From contig BSDZ01000016.1 in assembly GCA_030268105.1 (NCBI GenBank), positions 1,929,501 through 1,993,500 of the forward strand: a DNA stretch of 64,000 bases, in the 5' to 3' direction. The notes below the pieces were generated by a model. That model made no database searches. It had not been told where the DNA came from and saw nothing but the letters and a program-made list of their open reading frames with translations. The stretch's first letter is position 1, and each line of letters opens with the position of its first letter. Shown in pieces: positions 49,291-59,076 of this stretch. Both the position numbers and the translations under genes were made by a program. The DNA comes from Volvox africanus. Taxonomy: Eukaryota > Chlorophyta > Chlorophyceae > Chlamydomonadales > Volvocaceae.

Positions 49291-50003
49291 AATTGTTAAA
49301 TTCTAACAGCATTATATGCAGTATGAGTGCCACAAGTTGCTGTGATAATGCTGGTATGGAATCACATATTTACACATTTGGCGGGCAGCTTTGGCGGGCA
49401 TTCCGTTTCTCTCACAGGGATGATGAGGCATTCACAGAGAAACCCCACAGAAAACAATAAACAGCTACCGGAACAAACAGCTAACCCCTTGAAGAACCCG
49501 ATAACCTTAAGAACCCGATACACATACATATACTATGTCGATGGACGGTGACGACCCCAATTAAAGTGACCTGCGAGCTGACCAGTAGCGGAGTTGACAC
49601 CTTAGTTGATTCGGCAGATTCCGCTGGATGCTGGTGGTGGGTGCTGAACCTGGGAAAACCACTGATTTCGGAGAAGTCGGCATGGGAGACTGGATGAGGG
49701 TGCCCCGAAATACCGGGGAAGGTAGGGACTGCCAGGTTAGTGGCCACGGGTGATGTACCCCCCTATCCTACACACATATACTTGATGGATGCAGCCACCC
49801 AGCCATACATCTTGCCACATGGATCTATAAATGAGAGAATCAGTCCATCTTGGGACCGAACCACTGCTGGCGGGCACCCTATTAGCTATCAGAATTCTTA
49901 AAACTAACATAGCCAGCTACAGCTGTATGCCATGCAACAGACTTTACGCGAAACAACACTTGGACACGGGGCTGTCAATCTTGTTATCAGAAAACGATGG
50001 AAA
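49291..50003. other. No gene recognised
   Basis: The stretch is AT-rich with short open frames only. No domain or repeat was identified. Confidence 0.45.
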
Positions 50004-50126
50004 GGACAGGCAGCGCAATCATCCAAGCCCGTGAGGTGAAATAAATAAAATAAAATAAAATAAAAAATATATATACTTCCCCTATTTATTTCACCTCACG
50101 GGCTCAGATGATTGCGCTGCCTGTCC
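50004..50126. repeat. Near-perfect hairpin with (TAAAA)n core
   Basis: Arms 50004-50046 and 50084-50126 are inverted copies of about 43 bp (GGACAGGCAGCGCAATCATC at the left end; its complement at the right), with one or two mismatches. The loop is a TAAAA microsatellite. A (TA)n run follows the right arm. It could be a small foldback element or a recent inverted duplication. Confidence 0.85.
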
Positions 50127-50193
50127 TTATATATATATATATATATATATATGCATGTTGTATCTCTGTTACATCCGCCAAATTAGCAAAGTG

Positions 50194-50437
50194 TTGTATC
50201 TCTGTTGTGTCGGCCAACAAAGGCCCGATCGGAAGGATGACGATCTAAGGTCCAGGGTCCTTTGACACTGCCCGTAGATACCCCAGGATACTACACAAAG
50301 CCCCGATTGGAAGATGACCGTACATGGTCCACCCCGAACACTACCCATATATAGACTATATATGGGGTGTCGGACACCCCAACCTTCTACAGCATACGCA
50401 TTCAGGTGTAGCCACGCCACAGTTTCCGCCTCATTAT
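50194..50437 (+). mobile_element. LTR fragment of family E
   Basis: It begins TGTTGTATCTCTGTTGTG and matches 54812-54894 over its first ~80 bp (CGGCC-ACAAAGGCCC-ATCGG). A short partial copy of the same start lies at about 50,158. It ends where element D begins. Confidence 0.5.
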
Positions 50438-50943
50438 TGTTGTATTCTTTCTTCTTCAACCATGCACTGAATCTGCGCGTCTGAGTGTTAGCTACACATG
50501 CATTGTGTTTATGGACAGCAAGACGATTCAATGCAAGCAATGTGACAGCAGAAGACTTATCAATAAGGAATGATCCAACTTACAATGGTCTTCGATTGCA
50601 AAGTAGAAGTCTGCCATCAGACCCCGCGGACAGCGTTCATCATACGGCTGGAAATGATATGCTGGAATAGCTCAGGCCGAATATAAATGAGTAAAACGTA
50701 TGTATGGGAATTAGATTGAGTTAAGTACGTGGTTACTTGATCCAAAATAGCTTCGAGCCAACTTTTGTCTCTAGGCGGCCGTCCTTGCACCTATCACGTT
50801 CATGATACCGATGTGCAATACAAGCCTCACTGGATTCCGATCTCAAGTGTGAGTACTATTATAGCACTGTCCTAAATATCGCGTAATCCGTGATATTAAT
50901 GGATGCAATGTATGCAGTATGCAAAGGTCCGAATATCAATATT

Positions 50944-50995
50944 ATATATATATAGGGTTTTAAACCCTAAAACCCTATATATATATATGATATTC
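50944..50995. repeat. AT-rich palindrome with telomere-like motif in LTR D
   Basis: About 50 bp of (AT)n-AGGGTTTTAAACCCTAAAACCC-(TA)n are inserted in the element D LTR relative to the related LTR at 52350-53882. It contains CCCTAAAA, the complement of the TTTTAGGG telomere repeat of Chlamydomonas, but only about one and a half units. Confidence 0.7.
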
Positions 50996-52349
50996 GGATG
51001 CCGACCCAACCATCGCAATCGTCGTGTTTCCGCATACATGTGTGGTTCATGATACAAATGATGTAATAATATTTGAAATGTTATTACTTGATATATTATG
51101 TCTTAATGGGCTCACGCATCGATATTGTTGTATTACGGTACCGGCCTTAGCTCCTTGCTAAGTAGCCCATGGCTACACCCTCTATGTGCAAATACAGAGG
51201 CTAAGGGTTGCATGCCCCAGTGCAACTGTGACACTGTCACTGGTAGACTCAGTTGAGTTCGGTTTCACTGGTTGATCATATGTTTTTCCTAATAATATAT
51301 ATCCACGTTTTCTCTTCCTTAGAGATTATGGCACCGGAGGCTTGCCGTACTGAGCTCAGAGTACCTATGCTCTGCTCTTCCTATCAACTGGTAGTTATCA
51401 CTACCACTAGTTTGGGGTGATACAACAAAACTGGTATCGAAACGGTCTTTCTGGACACTTCTTTCTGTGCTTTTCAATAATCATGGACATGGACGTTAGT
51501 CTTTACCTAGAAGCAATTAAAGCTACACTTTATTCTGGTTAATAGAGTATTCTACAATATATTTACTACTGTAAAATTTAGGCTTCGTTGTGCTCTTTGC
51601 AGACGACGGCGAGATTTTGCCTGCTTCTTCTCACGAAGAACAAGCACCTTTGCTGCACAATCTCAGACGCTCCAGTGGAGTGGACATTGCAACACAAACG
51701 TTCTTTACGTTTGAGAAGGATACGTTTCTGGGTCCTTCCTGGAAAGTAACCTACAATGGCATCTCTTGCCTTGGCTGGAGGACGTAATCGTGTGAATACC
51801 TATTCCGGATTACCTAATCCACGTCCTATTGCTGTTGCAATGGCTTCTGGTTCTCAAGCTCAGCAAGCTGTGCCAGCTGTTGGTGCATTGCCTGATGCTG
51901 TTGACCAACACACAGGTCGCCTTGATGCAGTAGCCAATAGTGGCAATGAAACCACTTTAAATCGTATTCCTTCTATGGGAATTGCTAATGAACGTGTGAA
52001 CGTTTTTGCTGCTGCGCCGCCTGTGCCAGCCATGCAAATGCTCAGCAGGAGCACACGCGACAGGCAACCTATTTTGCCAATTGCGGAGCAGAGTCCGTCT
52101 ACAACTCACTCGGCTGCAGAGCTTCTGCGGGATGTGGTTGGAGACGACACTATGGAGGCCTCTGATGGAGAGCCCCCAGCTAAGCGTGTGCGTGCTCACA
52201 CACCGCAGGCTGCCGTTGCTGTCGTAGGTGCCGGCCCTTCCTCAACGTCCCGTCCCCGTCAGCATGACAAGCGTCCTAGTTCGGGAGGCAGGGGAAATGC
52301 ACGTGGGGACCGCCGTGGTCACCAGCCGGGTCGTGGTGGTGGTGTTAAA

Positions 52350-53882
52350 TGTTGTACGCGGGTTCGATCACCGTTTGCACTGAAGTAGACCGCAATCCAT
52401 TCGAGCATTATGAAACATGATATAGTCATATTAGCATGATATACTCGAGTATATCTAGCTAATCAGTCATGTCGCATTACCATCTACGACATCACGCTGT
52501 CGGTGAACATGTTTGACTCGAGGCTGATAATTAATGCGCGACCTATCCATTAGCATAATATTCCACGTAATAATACTTTAAATATTATTACCTCATCTGT
52601 GTCATAAACCATACGCGTATGCGAGAAGGCGACGATCGCGATGGTTGGGTCGGCAACCGAATATCAATATTCGGACCTTCGCATATTGCATGCGTTGCAT
52701 CCATTAATATCACGGATTACGCGGTATTTAGAATAGTGCTACGGAGGTACTCACACTTGAGATTGAAATCCAGTGAGACCTGTACTGCACATCGGTATCA
52801 CGACATGATAGGAGTGAGGACGGCCACCTAGAGACCGAAGTTGGCTCGATGCTACTTTGGATAAAGTACTCGTGTACTTAACACAACCTAATTCGGATAC
52901 ATACGTTATATGCATTTATATTCGGCCTGAGCTGTTCCAGCATAGCATCTGCAGCCGGATGATGTGTTGTACCTCTCGTTCGTGTTTGCTCATAAGTATC
53001 TGCACGTCTGGAGACTTTCGACACCGATGCGCGAGCACTTGCAAGTACAGCAAGACAAGCGCGAGCAAACAGAGACAGCGGAAGACTTCAAGACGAAGAG
53101 AGATATAACTTACAGTCTTACAGATCGGAACGATGCAATGGACGAAATCGCCGTCAGCGCCGGAAGCAAGCAATCATCATGCGGCGGTGATTAGCGAAGT
53201 TCAGGCTCAGCTCGGGCTAAGTAGAATAGCGTATAGCAATAGTAATATAGAACACACGAGTGTTCTCCGGTATCGAATGTCTTATCTTGCTTAGCCGTCC
53301 TCGCATCTGTTATACGCGCAGCATCGCAATGCCGTACGATTCACATTAGGAGGCCGATCCTAGATGTGACAACCCTACTGCGTCTAGGCGATGTCTACGC
53401 ATAACAACGTATAAGCCTTTCCGGCATTCGCATGATGCAAGGGTCCGGATAACGATATCCGGTTGCAGGGCATGTATCGCGACGAGTGCGGCGCTCTCAA
53501 CGTGTGCTGCAATGAAGTAATATTATATCAGATAATATTACTTATCGTTTCGTAGCACGAGCATAATGCGCACTTCAATGCTTCGGGCTTTCATGCATGC
53601 TAGGCAGATTTGCCATGGTGCGATGTCGCGATAGGTAATGACAACATGCCAAATGCATATATAAATGTATGCGAATACATTTATATCATGCAGATTCATT
53701 CATATGCAATGTGTTCATCACAATAGCACTTCGCCTTGTAGGATCACATCAACCTACGCATCGGCGGGAAACTAACCGTAGCACAACATGATGAACATTG
53801 CCTGCGGGGTCTGACGGCCGACTACCCATTTGTAAATGAAGACTATTATTCAGTGCATGATTGAAGAAGGAAGGATACAACA
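52350..53882 (-). mobile_element. Solo LTR of the D family, inserted in D gag
   Basis: On the element strand it reads TGTTGTATCCTTCC to CGCGTACAACA and aligns with the 5' LTR of element D in inverted orientation, with indels. The target duplication TTAAA is at 52345-52349 and 53883-53887. Its own length is about 704 bp once the nested solo LTR (52965-53788) is removed. Confidence 0.92.
52965..53788 (-). mobile_element. Solo LTR of the A family, inserted in the D-family solo LTR
   Basis: At 824 bp it matches the element A LTR with scattered substitutions and the same TGTTGTAC...CACAACA ends. The target duplication TGATG lies at 52960-52964 and 53789-53793. No internal element sequence remains. 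Confidence 0.95.
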
Positions 53883-54811
53883 TTAAACCGCAATCCTTGA
53901 TGGCTGACCAGGAGCGTGAGCTCACCCGGTATTATAACCGTTATGGTTGCCAGCTCACCTGTGGTGACTTGAGGGAATTGCATAAGGAGGCAGGGGGCAA
54001 CGTTTGCTTTTGCTGCCGGGCTGCCGGCCACTCATATGATGAGTGCATGTTGCGTCCCCCTGAGGCTCGTGCCGCCGTGGCACAAGGCAATGGCCCCGAG
54101 GGCCTTGCCCAGGCTGGTGCTGAGGAGAGTTTGCCTGGGTTTTCTAAGTCCGGACAGATAGGTTCGGGTGTGCATAGCTTTGTGCGCGCCTTGCACCCAG
54201 AGGTCCTTGCTGACCTTGAGACCGCTGTTGGTCGCCGGTTTTCGTTTGATGCCTTGGCTGTCAAGGCTGGGTTTGATTCCACATGTAACCTCCTGGCACC
54301 TTGTGGACGCTCCCTTTCATCGGCTGACCTTGGTGGGCACACCGTCCTTCTGATTCCCTCCTCACTTCATCATTTACGGGCCTTGCTCAGTCATTACCGC
54401 ACCTGCAAGCAGCATCGACCTGATACAGCAGCTGGTATTCTTTTGCCACAGCATGTAGCTCGTCTGGCCTTTGCTGAACTTGCAGGTATGCGCAAGGTTC
54501 AGTCCTTTCCAAAAGGTACTGGTCTCTTTAATGGTCTTGACCTTTCAGGCCAGCAGGTTGCTTTACCTGGCATCCTGTATCCTGCAGAGGTATGGTTTGA
54601 TGCGCTGCAGCCATACACACCTGTGTCACCTGATCCTTTCACTTCTGCCCTTTTGGTAGCTGCATCGGGTGCTATGACTGCAGGATCGGCTCTTCCCCTC
54701 ATTTCTCTGGCAACGGCTGGACTCAGTTTCACCGCCTTGGTGGACTCGGGTGCTACCCACGACTTTATCAGTGAGTCACTGGTTCAGCGCTTGTGTTTGC
54801 CTGCTCGCTCT

Positions 54812-54894
54812 TGTTGTACCTCTGTTGTGTCGGCCTACAAAGGCCCCATCGGAAGATGATAGTCAACTGCCTGATCTTTGACACTACCCGTAGA
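54812..54894 (+). mobile_element. Family E LTR fragment cut by an A-family element
   Basis: It starts TGTTGTACCTCTGTTGTG and matches the beginning of 50194-50437. It is broken after 83 bp by the A-family LTR at 54895. The rest of it was not found downstream. Confidence 0.5.
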
Positions 54895-57176
54895 TGTTGT
54901 ACCTCTCCTTCACGTTTGCTCATAAGTATCTGCGTGTCTGGGGACTTTCAATACCAATGTGCGAGCACTTGCAAGTACAGCAAGGCAAGCGAGAGCAAAC
55001 AGAGACAGCGGAAGACTTCAAGGCAAGAAGAGATATAACTTACAATCTTACAGACCGAAGCGATGCAATGGACATAATCGCCGTCAGCGCCGGAAGCAAG
55101 CAATCATCATGCGGCGGTGATAAGCGAAGTTCAGGCTTAGCTCATGCTAAGTAGAAGAGTGACTAGCAATAATAGTGTTGAACACACAAGTGTTCTCCGG
55201 TATCAAAATATCTTATCTTACTTAGCCGTCCTCGTATCTGTTATACTCGCAGCATCGTGACGCCATACGACTCACACTAGGAGGCCGATCCTAAGTGTGA
55301 CAACCCTACTGCGCATAGGCGATGTTCACATATAACAACCGATAAGCCTTTCCGGCATTCGCATGATGCAAGGGTCCGAATAACAATATTCGGTTGCAAG
55401 GCATGTATCGCGACGAGTGCGGCGCTCTTAACGTGTGCTGTAATGAAGTAATATTATACCAAGAAATATTACTTATCGTTCCATAGCACGAGCATAATGC
55501 ACTTCTCGATCGTTCGGGATTTCATGCATGCTAGGCGGATCAGCCATGATGCGATGTCGCGATGGATAATGGTAACATGCCAAAACATATATAAATGTAT
55601 GCGAATACATTTATGTCATGCAAGTTCATTCATATGCATAAGTCATTCATGCGTTCATCAAGACAGCACTTCGCCTCGTAGCATCGCATCGACCTACACA
55701 TCGGCAGGAAACGATCCATGGCACAACAATTATTCCCCCTCCCGTATGCAGCGTCCTCGCTGCTTCATACAGCATCGACTGCAGGGGTCATTGGGCTTGT
55801 GTGGCACGTTTGCGGGCTTCTTCGAGCAGGGGCTTCATGTCCTGCGAGAAGTTGCGTGCCGGTTCCCACGAGTTGTGCTCGCTGGTATACCCTGTCCACT
55901 TGACCAAGTACTCGCTTACGTCGGTGTCGGCCCACACGACGCGCACGATAATCTTACACCCGCTCCACATTGTAAAACTTCTGTTTACCAGCGATCCAGG
56001 TCTCGGGAACTGGTTCGATCGCTGCGGGGGCGTTAGCAGGCTCAGGGACGGGTTCCGTACCACGATACGGACGAACAAGCGATACGTGAAACGTGGGGTG
56101 AATGGTCATATCAGCGGGCAATGCAAGCTCAACAGCTACATTCCCGACCATGCGCACGACAGGATACGGGCCAATCCAGCGGGGTAAGAGTTTCCGGGAT
56201 CCATTGGCCAAGGTGCACAAATTCTTGGTGCTTAGCAACACGAGTTGCCCTTCTGAAAACTTCACATCCTGCTTGGATTTGTTGTAGTATTCCGTCGTTC
56301 GTTGCTGCGCTGCATCCAAACACGCCTTCGCGTCTGTGATACGGGACATAAAAGACTTGGCAAAGATCTTAGCAGCAGGCACGTTCACTTCCAACTCACG
56401 CCACACGGGTAGCACGGGATGAAACCCGTAGTTAAGAAAGAACGGACTTTTGCCTGTAGAGCAGTTAACAGCATTGTTAAGCGCGAATTCTGCCGCAGTC
56501 AAATATGTATCCCAAACGAGGGGTGTGCGACCAGCATAATTGCGCAACATATCACCCAACGTGCGGTTTGTGCGTTCGGTTTGACCATCAGTCTGAGGGT
56601 GATACGCTGTGCTCAGGTTGACTCGCATGCCAACTAGCTTGCAGAGCGCTTCCCAAAACTTAGACGTGAACTGCCCACCGTGGTCTGAGATCACGTTTTT
56701 GGGAACACCGTGTAACTGAACCACATTGTCGAAAAACAATCGTGCCGTTTGCTCAGCCGTGCAGGACGATGTACATGGTGCTAGGTGGACCATCTTAGTC
56801 AGACGATCGACCATTACGAACACCGCATCATATCCCCCCTCAGTTTTGGGCAGCGCGACTATGAAGTCCATGGAAACACTTTCCCAAGGCGCATCCGGGA
56901 CAGGCAACAGTTGCAACAACCCATGGCCCATACCGGACAAAGCCTTATTGCGCTGGCACAGACTGCATGTCTGTACGAAGTTCACCGCATCTTTAGCCAA
57001 ACGAGGCCACCAGAATGAACGTTGCACCAACTCGACCAACCGCTTGCTACCAGGGTGTCCTGCTAACGGGTCCTCGTGGAACCACGCAAGGATATTGTAG
57101 TGTAGCGTGTCGTCGTTCGGAATGACGATTTGCGTAGCTGCACCCTCCGTCCGTAGCCAAAGGCCATTCTGCTTGC
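54895..57176 (-). mobile_element. Truncated A-family gypsy copy
   Basis: The 3' LTR 54895-55728 is diverged from element A by substitutions and small indels. Next come the pyrimidine-rich plus-strand image of the polypurine tract and the 3' third of pol. Similarity to element A stops abruptly at 57176 within the region before the integrase zinc finger. The 5' part and 5' LTR are missing. Confidence 0.93.
55788..57176 (-). pseudogene. Integrase and chromodomain remnant of the truncated A-family copy
   Basis: The main frame (down to 55954) holds the integrase finger ([28 protein letters not shown]), VSMDFIVALP, SDHGGQF and [13 protein letters not shown] replaces a Leu codon after FYNVERV. An 11-bp deletion near 55,915-55,925 then shifts the frame inside the chromodomain, whose end ([19 protein letters not shown]) is read from another frame (55788-56078). 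Confidence 0.9.
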
Positions 57177-59076
57177 CCAGTTGATGCCCCAGTTGATGCC
57201 CCCCTACCACGCGCTCGGCCACCACTTTCCCTGCGTTGCTTCTTTCGGCCCCCACCAGCTCCCATATCGTCATTATCATCATGACGTTGTCAGCGCTGTT
57301 TTGGCTTCCCAGCACGCAATGTGGGATTCGGTAGTGGCGCTGTCAGCCAGGCTTTCTCAGCCGGATCCATGTTGTCTTCGCTGGCTTCCTGCTAAAAGTG
57401 CGTTCAAAGATAGGTACAACGTCATAATCAGGTAGATTGGTGATAAAAACTAAAAAAAGACTAAAACGGCCTGGGGTCACTTGCATAGGAATCTCTACAT
57501 CTCGCTCGCTGGGTGCCCTGATAGCACCACCAGTTGAATGTTTTATGTTGAGGAATATGCCAGCAGGGAATGTGTCATCCTCCATACTTCAAGTGGGGCT
57601 AGTGCTGTTGGTCAAAGTTAGCGCGACTAATGTATGAGTGCGTATGGCCTACATTGAAATATATATACATGATACTTGAATTATGAGTTGAAACCTGACA
57701 ATGTAAGAATTAAGGCTCGCATCATAGATTTGTACCAGTTGGAAACATGTCGTACAAGCCAAGCAAGTAAGGCCATCCAGAAGCTATTTCCCTAACCTTC
57801 TAAGACATAATTACAACCTTTTATATCAAGATTAATATTAAGATTTTGAAGAGGTTGCGCATCAAAGTGAATGCCCTGTGATGAAAAATGGCCCTGCGAG
57901 GCAAACGTTTTGCTTGTGCATATCGGCCATCTTTGTAATTAGGATCAGACATTTCAATGACGATTGCTATGATCATGGTTCACTGCTGGGGCACCGGGAG
58001 CCCCTTTGTTTTTTCGCCGTGCCCTGCAGGCCAAGGCAGGAGCGAGGCTCAGGACCTGTTTGGATCACAAGCACGGGGGAATAAGTACGGGGTAGAACGA
58101 TGGATTAAGGAAGAGAATAACGATGGGGGAGAACAACGGGAATAATGATGGGGAAAACGACAAGGGAATGAGGACGGGAATAACAACAGGGGAAAGCAAC
58201 GGGGGAAAACAACGGGAATATCAACGGGGGGAAAATGGCGGGAAATGGCAGGAAAAACGATGGGGGGGGAAATGATAAGAGAATAAGGACGGAAATGACG
58301 GTGGAGCTCGATGGAATAAGAACGGGAATAACGACGGGGGAGGGCAAGGGGGAAAACGTCAAAGGAATAAGGACGGGGAAAATAATGGGATTAACGACAG
58401 GGGAAAATGATGGAGGAGGAAGAAGAACGATGGGGAATGATATCCCTCAGTGAGTTTTCGGCATGCCCTGCAGGCTAAGGAGCAAAACGGTGGCCATGAT
58501 ACAGACCACATCACTGTGCTTGACCAAGTTCTTCATCTTGAAGCTCAGGACCTGTTGAGATCACAAGCACAGGATTGGAGCTTGCAGCATTTCGCACAGT
58601 ATCAATTGCATTCTGGACGTGCTCTTTGACATCTGATACGTGTTACAAGGGCATGGGCTAGGGTTCGCACAAACGCTGCAGCTCAGATGGGGACAGGGAT
58701 GGGGATATAAGCTATAAGCTAGAAGCACTGCACTAGGAAGTGTATTTTATGGAATTGGGACAATGGATTATGGAAGGTGTCAGGCTACCAGAACCCTAAC
58801 GACCCCAAGTCACAGAAAAACAATTTTCCACAAGCTGTCATGACAGGACATATCTACTTAAAAACGTTTTTCATGGCTGTATGTGGATATTATTGCCTTC
58901 CATATGGGTTTTATGGAAGTCCATATGGACTTTATGGATCCAACGAAAAATATGGAGGATGGCTTTTCCCAGAGTGATTGCATCCATAGGAAGAGGCTAG
59001 AGCTAGGAAAGTATTTGTTCCTGTTATTCCCACCTGCCTCTTCCACAACCGCTATGGTTATGGCACCATAACCTCT
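57177..59076. other. Spacer with no gene recognised
   Basis: Directly after the breakpoint is a short CAGTTGATGCCC tandem repeat. The rest has no recognised coding frame. It includes the purine-rich tract listed separately and repeated CATATGG motifs near 58,900-58,930. Confidence 0.5.
58080..58440. repeat. Strand-asymmetric purine-rich tract
   Basis: About 360 bp are made mostly of G and A on the plus strand, in degenerate units such as GGGAATAACGACGGGGG and AACGATGGGG. The complementary strand reads as a hydrophobic low-complexity frame by accident. Such tracts can form triplex structures; this was not tested. Confidence 0.85.

Larger units (their letters stand above)
50438..54811 (+). mobile_element. 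Ty3/gypsy-type element D, 3' truncated
   Basis: The 5' LTR is 50438-51427 (TGTTGTATTC to GATACAACA), followed by a primer-binding candidate ACTGGTATCGAAACGG (51430-51445). Gag begins at ATG 51756 and runs without a stop into the protease region, broken only by the nested solo LTR at 52350-53882. At 54812 it is cut by family E and element A-type sequence. RT, RNase H, integrase and the 3' LTR are absent from this window. Confidence 0.85.
51756..54811 (+). pseudogene. Element D Gag plus protease, split by a solo LTR
   Basis: Part 1, 51756-52349, is a Gag segment with a basic Gly/Arg-rich end (GGRGNARGDRRGHQPG). Part 2, 53888-54811, continues in the same frame once one TTAAA target copy is removed. 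Part 2 has the zinc knuckle CFCCRAAGHSYDEC, a linker homologous to the pol start of elements A and B (GRRFSFDALAVKAGFD), and the protease motif LVDSGATHDFIS. No stop separates gag and pol: the position of the UAG in A and B is GAG here (54098-54100). The 3' end is lost at the 54812 junction. Confidence 0.85.

Noticed and set aside
50438..53882. A DNA transposon with terminal inverted repeats bounded by the inverted D-family sequences
   Set aside because: The right copy has its own TTAAA target duplication and the left copy is followed by a primer-binding site and gag, so these are two LTRs in opposite orientation.
58105..58362. Minus-strand hydrophobic Pro/Phe/Ser-rich frame resembling a membrane protein
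   Set aside because: It arises from the purine-rich tract and has low-complexity composition only.
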